NCBI GenBank assembly: GCA_003175985.1
Contig: PSRJ01000351.1
Span: 1-37,300, forward strand
Reading direction: 5' to 3'
Length of the DNA stretch: 37,300 bases
Origin: Terriglobia bacterium
Lineage (GTDB): Bacteria; Acidobacteriota; Terriglobia; Bryobacterales; Bryobacteraceae
Shown: positions 25,889-33,873 of the stretch, piece after piece
Layout of the letters: each line of letters starts with the position of its first letter
How positions within the stretch are numbered: the first letter of the stretch is position 1
Notes under the pieces: model-generated
Database searches by the model: none
The model's input: only the letters and a program-made list of their open reading frames with translations
Told to the model about the DNA's origin: nothing
Position numbers and translations under genes: made by a program

Positions 25889-27208
25889 TTAGAATCGCTT
25901 GTTCGCCCAATCGCGGATGTAATCGAAGAGGTTCTTCACGGTGTTGGAATACTGTCCTCTCGTCTTCTCGCAGGCGGTGCAGGGTCCGAAACCGTGGAGC
26001 GCGCCTTCGATAACAACGTAGTCTTTATCCCTGCTCCCCGATTTTTCCAAGAGGATCTCGTCATCGCGAATGAACTGATATCCGCCCATTGCCGCGATCA
26101 TGATCGGCGCCGTAATCGATTGCACGGCGCAGGTTGTTGAATTGTTTGTGGAACAGTAATCTATTCCGTCGCGGGAATTCGTCGCCCGCGTTGCGTTCGC
26201 ACTCAAGAATGACTTGAGCGTGAAAATCTTCGTTCCGGTGTCGAATGCGCGATTCGTCGCGGCCGTCTCTGGCTGTGGAACCGCGACACTGCGGACGATC
26301 TGAGTTTTGATCGTTCCATCGTTCATAAGCAACTTCTCGGGACGCATGGTGCTCATCAGTCCGGCCACGGAAGGATCGAGCGCCGCAAGGGTCGCGCCGC
26401 CGCCGGGCCCCGGCCCGGGGTTGCCGCCTGACGGAATGATCACGATGTCATCGTCCGTGTACGGATATTGGCCGTTCCGGATTCGCGTTTGGGCGGAAAG
26501 AGCTGCGTCGACCAGTTCGTTCATGCGTCTGGCCTGCGCGGTGAAATACTTTTCCTCGAACTCCTTCGAATAATGGGAAGCGCCGTTCGGGTTGTATCCA
26601 TTGCGGGGATCGAACGGATCAAGGGTGGAATCGACAAGACGCTTGCCGCCCTCTACTTTTACCGATGGATTAAGGCTACGCAGCGTCTGTACGGGGTTCC
26701 CGGAATGAGCGTCGGCGAACACGATAGCGTCCGCGGGCTTGAGCCCGTTCAAATCGCCGCCGCACTTCACCAGCCTTTCCGGCGCCTGGCAGTAGGCCGG
26801 CCCCTTCTCCGCTACAGCTTGATAGAAGCTCATCAGCGGTCCGCCCCCGCTGTGTCCAAAGAGGATGACTTTGGTAATGCCGGTCTGGCTCCGCGCGAAA
26901 TCCACTGCCGCCTTTACATCGAGAGGCAGCTCTTCCCACCGGACCGATGCCTCGTTGTTCTGAAACCTGGTATTGAAGCAAAGCGCGAGGAAGCCGCGCG
27001 CGGACAATTCCCGGCAGCCGATGTGATTCAGATAATCCGCCGTACGGTGAGCAATGAGGAAGGCCACGTGGGGGGCAGTCCCACTGTCGGGCTTGTAGAG
27101 CGCTGCGCTCAAGCGTCCAATCCGGAGATACTCCGGATGGCTCTGCGCAAAACAAGCACTGGAAATAACCGCAGCCGTGGCGGCCAGCACCGCGATCCGT
27201 GCCGTCAT
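25889..27208 (-). CDS. Exported alpha/beta hydrolase
   Basis: A 439-residue exported serine hydrolase. The signal peptide is about residues 1-21. The nucleophile elbow is GHSGGG at 118-123 (Ser120), after a strand TKVILFGHS; an early RTADYLNHIG segment is the usual cap or oxyanion region. A probable catalytic His is in EGALHGFGPC near the C-terminus, and the acid residue is not certain. Substrate unknown; esterase activity is the family expectation. The ATG overlaps the TGA of the GYD gene by 4 nt (27205-27208), so translation is coupled to it. Confidence 0.85.
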   Translation of the reverse strand: MTARIAVLAATAAVISSACFAQSHPEYLRIGRLSAALYKPDSGTAPHVAFLIAHRTADYLNHIGCRELSARGFLALCFNTRFQNNEASVRWEELPLDVKAAVDFARSQTGITKVILFGHSGGGPLMSFYQAVAEKGPAYCQAPERLVKCGGDLNGLKPADAIVFADAHSGNPVQTLRSLNPSVKVEGGKRLVDSTLDPFDPRNGYNPNGASHYSKEFEEKYFTAQARRMNELVDAALSAQTRIRNGQYPYTDDDIVIIPSGGNPGPGPGGGATLAALDPSVAGLMSTMRPEKLLMNDGTIKTQIVRSVAVPQPETAATNRAFDTGTKIFTLKSFLSANATRATNSRDGIDYCSTNNSTTCAVQSITAPIMIAAMGGYQFIRDDEILLEKSGSRDKDYVVIEGALHGFGPCTACEKTRGQYSNTVKNLFDYIRDWANKRF

Positions 27209-27498
27209 ACAACTCCACCGACGATTTTGCGGTACTCGTCCTCCGTGTACGCCCGGCAGGTTTCGGTCGTAATGTTCCCCTGCGCTCCCAGCGACAAGAT
27301 GACTTTGGCAAGCGTGATATCATCCGGTGTTTCAATAATCGCAATCATGTCGTATTGCCCGGTCACCATGTAAAAATCCTTCATTTTCGCGCCCGCGGCT
27401 TCAAAACCCTTGCGGGCGGCTTCCAGCCGGCTAGGGCTTTGTCTGATGGTCTGGAGTCCTTGAGGAGTCCATTTGAGAAGTGCGATGTAGGTTGGCAT
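27205..27498 (-). CDS. GYD domain protein
   Basis: A 97-residue cytosolic protein with GYD-domain features: MPTYIALLKWTPQGLQTI at the start, FYMVTGQYDMIAIIETPDD and GAQGNITTETCRAYTEDEY. The GYD family resembles ferredoxin-like dimeric alpha/beta barrels of unknown function. GGAGG lies about 7 nt before the ATG. It is the first gene of a coupled pair with the alpha/beta hydrolase (4-nt overlap). It is divergent from the cytochrome c gene across a 123-bp intergenic region with an inverted repeat and a TATAAT. Confidence 0.88.
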   Translation of the reverse strand: MPTYIALLKWTPQGLQTIRQSPSRLEAARKGFEAAGAKMKDFYMVTGQYDMIAIIETPDDITLAKVILSLGAQGNITTETCRAYTEDEYRKIVGGVV

Positions 27499-27573
27499 CG
27501 AAAACCTCCGGTGGTCTGGTATTGTACTCGGGAATCGTCGCGATGAGCTAGTTTAGCTGGCTGCGGAAAAAAT

Positions 27574-27612
27574 GGCTTCGGAGTGTTCGCCTCCGAAACC
27601 CTGGCATATAAT
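27574..27612 (+). promoter_or_regulatory. Inverted repeat plus TATAAT upstream of cytochrome c gene
   Basis: A near-perfect inverted repeat, GGCTTCGGAG (27574-27583) and CTCCGAAACC (27591-27600), has 9 of 10 pairs and a 7-nt centre. A consensus TATAAT (27607-27612) follows at once. The predicted transcript start is only about 3 nt before the ATG (27622), so the mRNA would be leaderless or nearly so, although GAAGG at 27614-27618 could act as a ribosome-binding site if the transcript starts upstream. The repeat would cover the -35 zone, as for an operator or activator site. Confidence 0.45.
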
Positions 27613-27621
27613 CGAAGGTCC

Positions 27622-28554
27622 ATGAGAACCCTCGTTGCCGCTGGAATCCTGTCCTCATTGCTCGCGGCCGTAGTGTACGCCCAGCAGATCCGCACTGCCA
27701 ATAACGGCGTATACACCGATTCCCAAGCTGCGCGTGGACGCACGCTCTATCGCGAAAAATGCGCCGCGTGCCATGGGGATGCGCTGGAAGGGAAGGTAGC
27801 GCCGCCGCTGGCCGGAAGCGCGTTTCTCGCCGGCTGGGGAACGCAGCCGCTCTCTGAACTGGCGGCTAAGATTCGGAACACGATGCCGGCCGACAATCCA
27901 GGGAAACTCAAGGCTTCCGAGGCGGCCGACGTGGTCTCCTACATCTTGCAGGCCGGCAAGTTTCCTTCGGGAAGAAACGAACTCAGTGCCGATGAGGGCG
28001 CGCAGAAGTCGATCATCCTGGCGGCGGGTACGCGGCAAGCCACCGCAGCGCCCGCATCGCAGACTCCGGCTTTTCCGGCGGCGGGGAATCTGGCGCAGGT
28101 GATGCGGGGCATCCTGTTCCCCAGTTCCAACATCATTTTCAATGTCCAAACCAACGATCCGGGTGCGCCGGCCAAGCCTGGCCCGGCGGGCGCGGCCACC
28201 GCGGCCTTTTCCTGGACCGACTGGGGCGCCGGTATCTATTCCGGCTGGCAGATCGTGGATTATGCGGCAGTGGCAGTCGCCGAATCGGCTCCACTGATGC
28301 TGACGCCGGGACGCCGCTGCGAGAATGGCAAGCCGGTACCGGTCGATCGGCCCGACTGGATCAAATTCTCGCTGGAGCTTGCCGAAGCGGGCAGGGCGGC
28401 GTACCGGGCCTCGCAAATGCGAAGCCAGCAAGCGGTGAGCGATGCCAGCAACCAGCTTGCCGATTCCTGTTTGCACTGCCACGAAGTCTATCGCGATAAA
28501 CGCGGATTTCGTCCCGGAGACCCGGCTGCGGCCGCCGCCCGCTGCACACCGTGA
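27622..28554 (+). CDS. Exported diheme cytochrome c
   Basis: A 310-residue exported protein. The signal peptide is MRTLVAAGILSSLLAAVVYA. The first heme motif CAACH is at 47-51 in a class I cytochrome c domain (RGRTLYREKCAACHGDALEG, then the LAGSAFLAGW region and a Met/Pro segment). A central Ala/Pro linker joins a C-terminal domain of about 170 residues with a second CLHCH at 283-287 near the end (DSCLHCHEVYR), similar to a c'-like C-terminal heme motif. The start at 27622 has GAAGG upstream; the 13-codon extension has no leader. The electron-transfer partner is unknown, and it may serve the DUF1592-type or other exported oxidoreductases. Confidence 0.9.
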   Translation: MRTLVAAGILSSLLAAVVYAQQIRTANNGVYTDSQAARGRTLYREKCAACHGDALEGKVAPPLAGSAFLAGWGTQPLSELAAKIRNTMPADNPGKLKASEAADVVSYILQAGKFPSGRNELSADEGAQKSIILAAGTRQATAAPASQTPAFPAAGNLAQVMRGILFPSSNIIFNVQTNDPGAPAKPGPAGAATAAFSWTDWGAGIYSGWQIVDYAAVAVAESAPLMLTPGRRCENGKPVPVDRPDWIKFSLELAEAGRAAYRASQMRSQQAVSDASNQLADSCLHCHEVYRDKRGFRPGDPAAAAARCTP

Positions 28555-28649
28555 CCGAGCGCGGCTTGCGTCTCCTCGCGGAAATCCACGTGCAGTAACA
28601 TTGGGCCTGCGCGCTATAGGCTGCGAAACTGAGAAGCCAGGTTTGGTGG

Positions 28650-28682
28650 GGCAGGCGGTTTCGCCTGCCATCCCAATTTTTT
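28650..28682 (+). terminator. Terminator-like hairpin (possibly an interspersed repeat)
   Basis: GGCAGGCG (28650-28657) and CGCCTGCC (28662-28669) pair perfectly around the loop GTTT. A run of six T (28677-28682) starts 7 nt after the stem. It would act as an intrinsic terminator for the cytochrome gene, which ends 95 nt upstream. The stem sequence also resembles a hairpin that I remember as frequent between acidobacterial genes, so it may instead be a mobile or REP-like element. Spacing to the T-run is longer than ideal. Confidence 0.5.
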
Positions 28683-28768
28683 CTCATTGCCGGGTTGGCA
28701 TTTAACGCCTCGCATGTCGCTGGAATGCCTCGACTCCGCGCGGCTACGGTGCAGAATGGGATCGGGTT

Positions 28769-28837
28769 CGGCTCAAGCTGAGCCGGAATTTGGGGTTAAG
28801 TCCTTTAGTTTGGATTTGCCCCGCTCAGATTTGAGCC
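28769..28837. repeat. Nested inverted repeats with two alternative foldings
   Basis: Two small hairpins are present: CGGCTCA-AGC-TGAGCCG (28769-28785) and GCTCA-GATT-TGAGC (28823-28836). Their arms can also pair with each other: GGCTCAA (28770-28776) with TTGAGCC (28831-28837), TGAGC (28779-28783) with GCTCA (28823-28827), and GGGG with CCCC further in. The two foldings exclude each other, as in a regulatory leader. It may also be an interspersed element. It lies just before the small ORF at 28855. Confidence 0.42.
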
Positions 28838-28854
28838 GAAGATTTGAACCTTCC

Positions 28855-29031
28855 ATGACACCGGAACTTCCACTCGAGGGCACGAAGGCCGCTGCGCCTT
28901 CCGATCATGATTTCGATCTGGGCCAGGAGATGTACCGCGCCATCGCGCCGCAGGTGAAACCTGAAGGCCCGGAGTTCGATGGTGAAGTCATTCCCTTCAC
29001 TCCCGACAGTGCGCACAAGATGAGCAGTTAA
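28855..29031 (+). CDS. Small acidic protein of unknown function (putative)
   Basis: A 58-residue acidic product (MTPELPLEGTKAAAPSDHDF and onward to SAHKMSS). Third-position bases are mostly G or C, as in neighbouring genes, which is mild support for coding. No ribosome-binding site is obvious before the ATG at 28855. There is no signal peptide, and I do not recognise the protein. It is followed by the AAA ATPase gene after 63 nt in the same direction, so it may be a small partner of it. The ORF can be extended to 28687 but the extension overlaps the repeats. Treat as tentative. Confidence 0.38.
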   Translation: MTPELPLEGTKAAAPSDHDFDLGQEMYRAIAPQVKPEGPEFDGEVIPFTPDSAHKMSS

Positions 29032-29094
29032 CCAACGGCTACTGGCCCTCACCCACCGCCGCGGTGTACAGTCCAAGGCAGCGTCCTGGAAACT

Positions 29095-30384
29095 ATGACT
29101 CCTGCAAACAGCGCCTTGGCCGATATCGAAGAGCCAGTTGGCCGGCCTACAATTCCCGATCGCGTCGACCACCTCGGTATCCCGCGCTCGCTGGTGAACG
29201 ATCTCATTCTGCGCTACCTCTGGCTGCACGGCTCGGCGACGCTCTCGGCCTTGAACAGCACGCTGAAGCTTTCGTTTCCTATCCTGGAAACGATCTTTCA
29301 CCAGTTCCGGCAGCAGCAGCTCCTGGAAGTCAAGGGCATGGTCGGTAACGACTACTCGTTCATGCTGACGGCCGCGGGCCGCGCGCTGGCCACGTCGCGG
29401 AACGAAGTCTGTCAATATGTCGGGCCGGCACCGGTCTCGATCCAGGAATACCACCGGGTGGTGCAGTCGCAGGCCGCGCACGTGCAACTGAATCGCGAAA
29501 GCTTGAAGCAGGCTTTCCACGACATCGTCCTTCCCGACAACCTGCTCGATCAACTCGGGCCTTCGTTGATCGGACACCAGTCGCTGTTTCTCTACGGCGG
29601 CACCGGGAACGGCAAAACGAGCATCGCGGAGCGGATCCTGCGCATTTACCAGGACACCGTTCTGGTGCCCTATGCCATCGAAGTGGATGGCCACATCGTC
29701 ACGCTGTTTGACCCCGTGGTGCATCGCGCCGTGCCCGATTCGGATGACCTGCTCGATCCCCGCTGGGTGGTTTGCCAGCGGCCCTGCATCACCGTGGGCG
29801 GCGAGCTTTCCGCCTCGATGCTCGAACTCCAGATGGATGCCGACACCCGGGTGTTCATTTCGCCGTGCCAATTGAAGGCCAACAACGGCATCCTGATCAT
29901 CGACGACTTCGGCCGCCAGATGCTGACACCGCGCGAACTGCTCAACCGCTGGATCGTTCCGCTCGACCGGCGCGTGGATTACCTGACCCTGGCTTCCGGA
30001 ATGAAGTTCCAGGTTCCGTTCGAACTCATGGTGGTGTTTTCGACCAACCTCGACCCCTACGACCTGGCCGACGAAGCCTTTCTGCGGCGCATCCAGACCA
30101 AAGTGCTCGTAGAGAATGTCAGCCCCGAGAACTTCGACGAGATCTTCAACCGCGTGATGCAGAAGAAACAGATACCCATGGAACCCGGAAGCGCCGCGTA
30201 CCTGCGGGAGCGCTGCCTGGCGGCGGGTTCCAAGCATCTACGTGCCTGCTACCCGATGGACATCTATCGCCTGGTGAAGGCAATCAACGAGTACGAGGGC
30301 AGGCCCACGCGGATGAACAAGGCCAACATCGATCGCGCCGTGGCGCTCTACTTCGCGCGCAACGCCAAGCCGATGATGGATTAG
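29095..30384 (+). CDS. AAA ATPase with N-terminal winged-helix-like region
   Basis: A 429-residue cytosolic ATPase. The N-terminal about 110 residues look like a winged helix (HLGIPRSLVNDLILRYLWLHGSATLSALNSTLKLSFPILETIFHQ, then VKGMVGNDYSFMLTAAGRALA). Walker A is GGTGNGKT at 168-175. Walker B is ILIIDDFGR at about 266-274, with D-D in place of the more usual D-E. A sensor-1 Asn is at 318 (VFSTNLDP) and an Arg pair follows (LRRIQTKV). A helical lid region ends the protein (YPMDIYRLVKAINEYEG). I know such proteins as recurrent acidobacterial AAA proteins of unknown role; DNA-linked or chaperone activity is conceivable. It may partner with the small acidic ORF upstream. Confidence 0.82.
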   Translation: MTPANSALADIEEPVGRPTIPDRVDHLGIPRSLVNDLILRYLWLHGSATLSALNSTLKLSFPILETIFHQFRQQQLLEVKGMVGNDYSFMLTAAGRALATSRNEVCQYVGPAPVSIQEYHRVVQSQAAHVQLNRESLKQAFHDIVLPDNLLDQLGPSLIGHQSLFLYGGTGNGKTSIAERILRIYQDTVLVPYAIEVDGHIVTLFDPVVHRAVPDSDDLLDPRWVVCQRPCITVGGELSASMLELQMDADTRVFISPCQLKANNGILIIDDFGRQMLTPRELLNRWIVPLDRRVDYLTLASGMKFQVPFELMVVFSTNLDPYDLADEAFLRRIQTKVLVENVSPENFDEIFNRVMQKKQIPMEPGSAAYLRERCLAAGSKHLRACYPMDIYRLVKAINEYEGRPTRMNKANIDRAVALYFARNAKPMMD

Positions 30385-30394
30385 CCGCCCCCGC

Positions 30395-32425
30395 TCACAT
30401 TAGAATCCCGAACAGGTTCGAGAAATCGTCGGTCCAGGTGCGAAAGCCGGGGCGCGGCTGCAACACCGCCGATTGCTGCCTGAGGTCCGGGTGAGCTGCC
30501 AGCGTGGCGGGATCCATGATCAGGACCCAGGAGCACGCGAAGCACAGAAAGTCTTCCTCGTCGGGATCGAAATGGTAGACCAGCGCGACTTTACCAAAGT
30601 CGGCGGCCGCGTTCGCCATGACGGGTTGCAAATCGAGATAGCGGTTGGAAATGTTCACCGCCACGATTCCGTTCGGCTTGAGGTGGCGGAAGTAGTCGCG
30701 GAAGGCTTCGCGCGTGATGAGATGCACCGGCACCGAATCGCCCGAGAAGGCGTCCATCACCAGGAGATCGAATTGCTGGCCGGCCTCCGATTCGAGCACA
30801 AGGCGTCCATCGCCCATCGCCACTTCGGTGCGCGCCGGTGTGTCGCGCAGATACGAGAACTCGGAGTTCGCTAACTGCAGCACCTGGGGATTGATCTCGT
30901 AAATGCGAATGGTATCGCCGGGATGACCATATGCGGCCAGCGTGCCGCAACCTAACCCGAGAATGCCGATGCGGCGGGGCGCGCCCTCCAAGGCCTTCAT
31001 GGCGCGGCCGATTCCGCTCGCCGGGCAGAAATAGGTGACAGGCATGTGCCGGTAGGGTTCGCGCAGCATCTGCTCGCCGTGATTGATCGTGCCGTGAATC
31101 AGCTTCCGGGTGGCAGTGTCGTCCGTTTTGGGGTCGCCCTCATCTTTCACCCGAAGCTGGCCATAGAAGTTGCGAGCGACGACGCGATAGGGCTGAACGG
31201 CTTCGCGAAGCACCACTCCCAGGGCGAAGAGATAACCGGCCAGCGCCACGGCCAGCGCCGCGCGCGCCACCGGGCGCGAGGCTTTCCACAGCGCCGTTAC
31301 GATGAGCGCCGCGCACAATGCCAGGCCGAGGTGGAACTCGTAATAGCCGCTGAACAGGTAGGGCGCCAGCAGACCGACGAAGATGCCGCCCAGGGCGCCG
31401 CCCAGTGAGATCGAGACGTAAAAAGAGGTCAGGTAGCGGGCCGGCGGCCTGCGCCGCACCAGTTCGCCGTGGCAGACCATGCAGCAGACGAATAGTGAGA
31501 CGGCCAGGAGAGCAATCAAGGGTTTCATGGCCATCACCGGGCGATTGGGCCACAGCCGGTACGCCAGGAAACCCAGGGCGAGCACGGACAGCGGGAGAAA
31601 GACCCAGCGCCGGTAATAGCGCGACGATTCGAAGCACAGAATGAAGGTCAAAAGATAAACGCTGAGCGGCAGGATCCAAAGAAACGGGATGGCGGCGACA
31701 TCCTGCGTCAGATGCGTGGTCACGGCGAGCAGTAAGATCGAGGCGCAAGCGGCGAAGGCGATCCAAAGCAGTCGAAGAGTCCAGCCCGCCGGCGCAGGGG
31801 ATATATCGGGCGTGGGAGTGGCGGCGACTTCCGCACCGCCACCGCGCGTGGAAACCCTCCACGCCGTGAGCCCGCAGAGCGCCGCAAAGACCGCGTAAGC
31901 CACCGACCAGATGCCCGCCTGGGTGCGCGCCGCCAAAGCCGGCTCGACGAGCACGGGGTAACTGAGCAGAGCCAGCATGGAAGCAAAGTTTGAGAGGGCG
32001 AAGAGCCGATAGGGCATTCCGCTTTTGTGAGTGCGCGCATACCATGCCTGCAGGAGTGGGCTCGTGGACGATAGCAGAAAGTACGGCAGGCCGATAGTCA
32101 GCGCGAGCAAGGCGAGGATTCGCCACGCCGGATTCCCCACGGTGGCGGTTCTCCAGGCGGGATTGGGCACAATCGGCAGTGCCAACAGGCTCGCCGCGAG
32201 GACCAGGATATGCACGACAGCCTGCTTGCGTCCCGAAACCTTCTCATGCAGCCAATGCGCATAGGCGTAGCCTAGCAGGAGCACTGATTGAAAGAAGAGC
32301 ATGCATGTGCTCCACACGGCGGATGACCCGCCGAACCAGGGGAGAATGATTTTGGCGATGACCGGTTGTACCTGGAAGAGGAGAAATGCAGAAAGAAATA
32401 TCGTGATCGGGTAGAGAAGTCCCAC
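30395..32425 (-). CDS. Membrane-fused spermidine synthase-like protein
   Basis: A 676-residue fusion. The first about 420 residues have some 12 hydrophobic segments (MFS-like, beginning MGLLYPITIFLSAFLLFQVQPVIAK). A cytosolic aminopropyltransferase-like domain follows: GILGLGCGTLAAYG (SAM-binding loop), IRIYEINPQVL, GDGRLVLE and DLLVMDAFSGDSVPVHLITREAF. Fused MFS/spermidine synthase proteins are widespread in bacteria and their function is unproven. Nothing in the window suggests polyamine synthesis. It follows the VOC gene by 3 nt and so is co-transcribed with it. Confidence 0.9.
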   Translation of the reverse strand: MGLLYPITIFLSAFLLFQVQPVIAKIILPWFGGSSAVWSTCMLFFQSVLLLGYAYAHWLHEKVSGRKQAVVHILVLAASLLALPIVPNPAWRTATVGNPAWRILALLALTIGLPYFLLSSTSPLLQAWYARTHKSGMPYRLFALSNFASMLALLSYPVLVEPALAARTQAGIWSVAYAVFAALCGLTAWRVSTRGGGAEVAATPTPDISPAPAGWTLRLLWIAFAACASILLLAVTTHLTQDVAAIPFLWILPLSVYLLTFILCFESSRYYRRWVFLPLSVLALGFLAYRLWPNRPVMAMKPLIALLAVSLFVCCMVCHGELVRRRPPARYLTSFYVSISLGGALGGIFVGLLAPYLFSGYYEFHLGLALCAALIVTALWKASRPVARAALAVALAGYLFALGVVLREAVQPYRVVARNFYGQLRVKDEGDPKTDDTATRKLIHGTINHGEQMLREPYRHMPVTYFCPASGIGRAMKALEGAPRRIGILGLGCGTLAAYGHPGDTIRIYEINPQVLQLANSEFSYLRDTPARTEVAMGDGRLVLESEAGQQFDLLVMDAFSGDSVPVHLITREAFRDYFRHLKPNGIVAVNISNRYLDLQPVMANAAADFGKVALVYHFDPDEEDFLCFACSWVLIMDPATLAAHPDLRQQSAVLQPRPGFRTWTDDFSNLFGILM

Positions 32426-32428
32426 TGT

Positions 32429-33223
32429 TTACTGGCCGGGCTTGAGGCCGGGACGTTCCACCAGCTCTATCTTCGCGCCTGCGGGTCCGGCTACGTACGC
32501 GAAATTGATCGTGGGACCGTTGGGAAGCGGCAGCGGGCGCGGCTCGGTCAGGATCGTCACACCTTTACCGCGCAGATCGTCGATCGTCTTCGCCAGGGCG
32601 CCGCTAGAGCGCCAGCCGATGTGGTCGATGGCATGCCCCTCGCTGGGCTCCGCGTCACCGCTCTGCACCAGGATCCACATGTCGCTGAAACCGGCGGCGC
32701 TGTACTTGACGGCATCGAGGCGCCCCTTGAGCTTGGTGCGTTCGCCCCCAAACTTCGCCAGAAGCCAGGCGAAGACGTCATCGGGGTTCGGACCGCGCAT
32801 GTGGACGTGATGCAGCCCCAGCAGTTCCGGATCCTGCACCACTTCGATGCGCGTGCCCCAGGGGTCTTCCACGAAGCCGAGCTTGAATAGACCCTGCACA
32901 TCCCGCACTGGCGTCACGATCTTGATACCCGCCGCTTCGAATTCCTTCATCTTGGCGTCGAGGTCGGCGAACGAGAAACCGACGTGATCGACGGCGCTTC
33001 CGGCGCTGGGCTTCGCATCGGCCTTGCGGAGGAACATAAACCGGGTGCTGCCGAACATCAAGCGGTCCGGAGCTTCGGTGATGCGCCGCGCGCCGAAGTA
33101 CTTCTCATACCAATTGGCGGCCGCAGCCGGGTCGGGCACGTTCACGTGGATGTGGTCGTAGGGAAAGGTCTGCGCCGCCAGCGCGAAGGAGACCGAAACC
33201 AAAAGAAACACCACGCGTCGCAT
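32429..33223 (-). CDS. Exported two-domain VOC protein
   Basis: A 264-residue exported protein. The signal peptide is MRRVVFLLVSVSFALAAQ. Two VOC modules follow, about residues 20-130 (PYDHIHVNVPDPAAAANWYEKYFG and VDHVGFSFADLDAKMKEFEAAG) and 135-255 (LHHVHMRGPNPDDVFAWLLAKFGGE, AIDHIGW, FAYVAGPAGAKIELVE). Repeated xHHVH/DHIH motifs could hold a metal. The function is unknown, but extracytoplasmic VOC proteins are frequent in this kind of genome. The start at 33223 has ACCTCCTT (complement, 33228-33235) 4 nt away; the ORF can be extended to 33271 but that has no leader. The gene is upstream of the spermidine-synthase-like gene by 3 nt. Confidence 0.85.
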   Translation of the reverse strand: MRRVVFLLVSVSFALAAQTFPYDHIHVNVPDPAAAANWYEKYFGARRITEAPDRLMFGSTRFMFLRKADAKPSAGSAVDHVGFSFADLDAKMKEFEAAGIKIVTPVRDVQGLFKLGFVEDPWGTRIEVVQDPELLGLHHVHMRGPNPDDVFAWLLAKFGGERTKLKGRLDAVKYSAAGFSDMWILVQSGDAEPSEGHAIDHIGWRSSGALAKTIDDLRGKGVTILTEPRPLPLPNGPTINFAYVAGPAGAKIELVERPGLKPGQ

Positions 33224-33261
33224 CAGGACCTCCTTAAGAAGCCTATCATCAAAGGGACGCA

Positions 33262-33873
33262 ATGTCGCCACTCGAATCCCTACTCGGCCCGATCGACATC
33301 TACCTGTTCGACCAACTGCTGCGGGGGCGCATCGCCCCCGGAATGCGCGTTCTGGACGCGGGCTGCGGCTTCGGCCGCAATCTCGTCTATCTGCTGCGGG
33401 AAGGATATGAGGTTTTCGGCGCCGACGCCGATCCGCAGGCGATTGCCGCCACTCGCGAGTTGAGCGGCTCGCTTGCGCCGGCGCTCCCCGCCGGCAACTT
33501 TCGTGTGGAACCGGTGGATGCTATGTCTTTTCCGGACGCCTTCGCGGATGTGGTGATCAGCAGCGCCGTGCTCCACTTCGCGCGCGACGACGCCCAGTTC
33601 GACGCCATGCTGCGCGGCACCTGGCGAGTCCTGAAGCCGGGCGGTCTGTTCTTCTGCCGCCTGGCATCCTCCATCGGCATCGAGACGCAGGTGCAACCGG
33701 TCGCCGGACGGCGTTGCCTTCTGCCGGACGGCTCCAGGCGTTACCTGGTGGATGAGGAGCTTCTGATGCGGCTCACGAGCCAACTCGGCGGTCAACTGCT
33801 GGACCCGCTGAAGACCACCGTCGTGCAAAACCAGCGCTCGATGACGACGTGGGTCGTGCGGAAGAGCCCCTAA
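33262..33873 (+). CDS. Class I SAM-dependent methyltransferase
   Basis: A 203-residue cytosolic protein with the usual class I pattern: motif I VLDAGCGFGRNLVYLL (30-45), an acidic residue after EVFGADADP, motif II-III FADVVISSAVLHFARDD and the LKPGGLFF segment. It resembles general small-molecule or Methyltransf_11-like enzymes; the acceptor cannot be read. AAAGGGA lies 3-4 nt before the ATG. It is divergent from the VOC gene with a 38-bp gap that must hold both promoters, and it overlaps the next gene's stop region. Confidence 0.87.
   Translation: MSPLESLLGPIDIYLFDQLLRGRIAPGMRVLDAGCGFGRNLVYLLREGYEVFGADADPQAIAATRELSGSLAPALPAGNFRVEPVDAMSFPDAFADVVISSAVLHFARDDAQFDAMLRGTWRVLKPGGLFFCRLASSIGIETQVQPVAGRRCLLPDGSRRYLVDEELLMRLTSQLGGQLLDPLKTTVVQNQRSMTTWVVRKSP

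Larger units (their letters stand above)
28555..28854 (+). other. Structured noncoding interval between cytochrome and small ORF
   Basis: This 300-bp stretch has no convincing gene. It contains a strong 8-bp stem hairpin with a T-run (28650-28682), then a filler region and a compound inverted repeat (28769-28837). The only longer ORF that crosses it begins at 28687 and is rejected because its extension before 28855 has no ribosome-binding site and reads through the repeats. Confidence 0.5.

Noticed and set aside
28687-28854. Upstream extension of the small acidic ORF
   Set aside because: It crosses hairpin repeats and has no ribosome-binding site.
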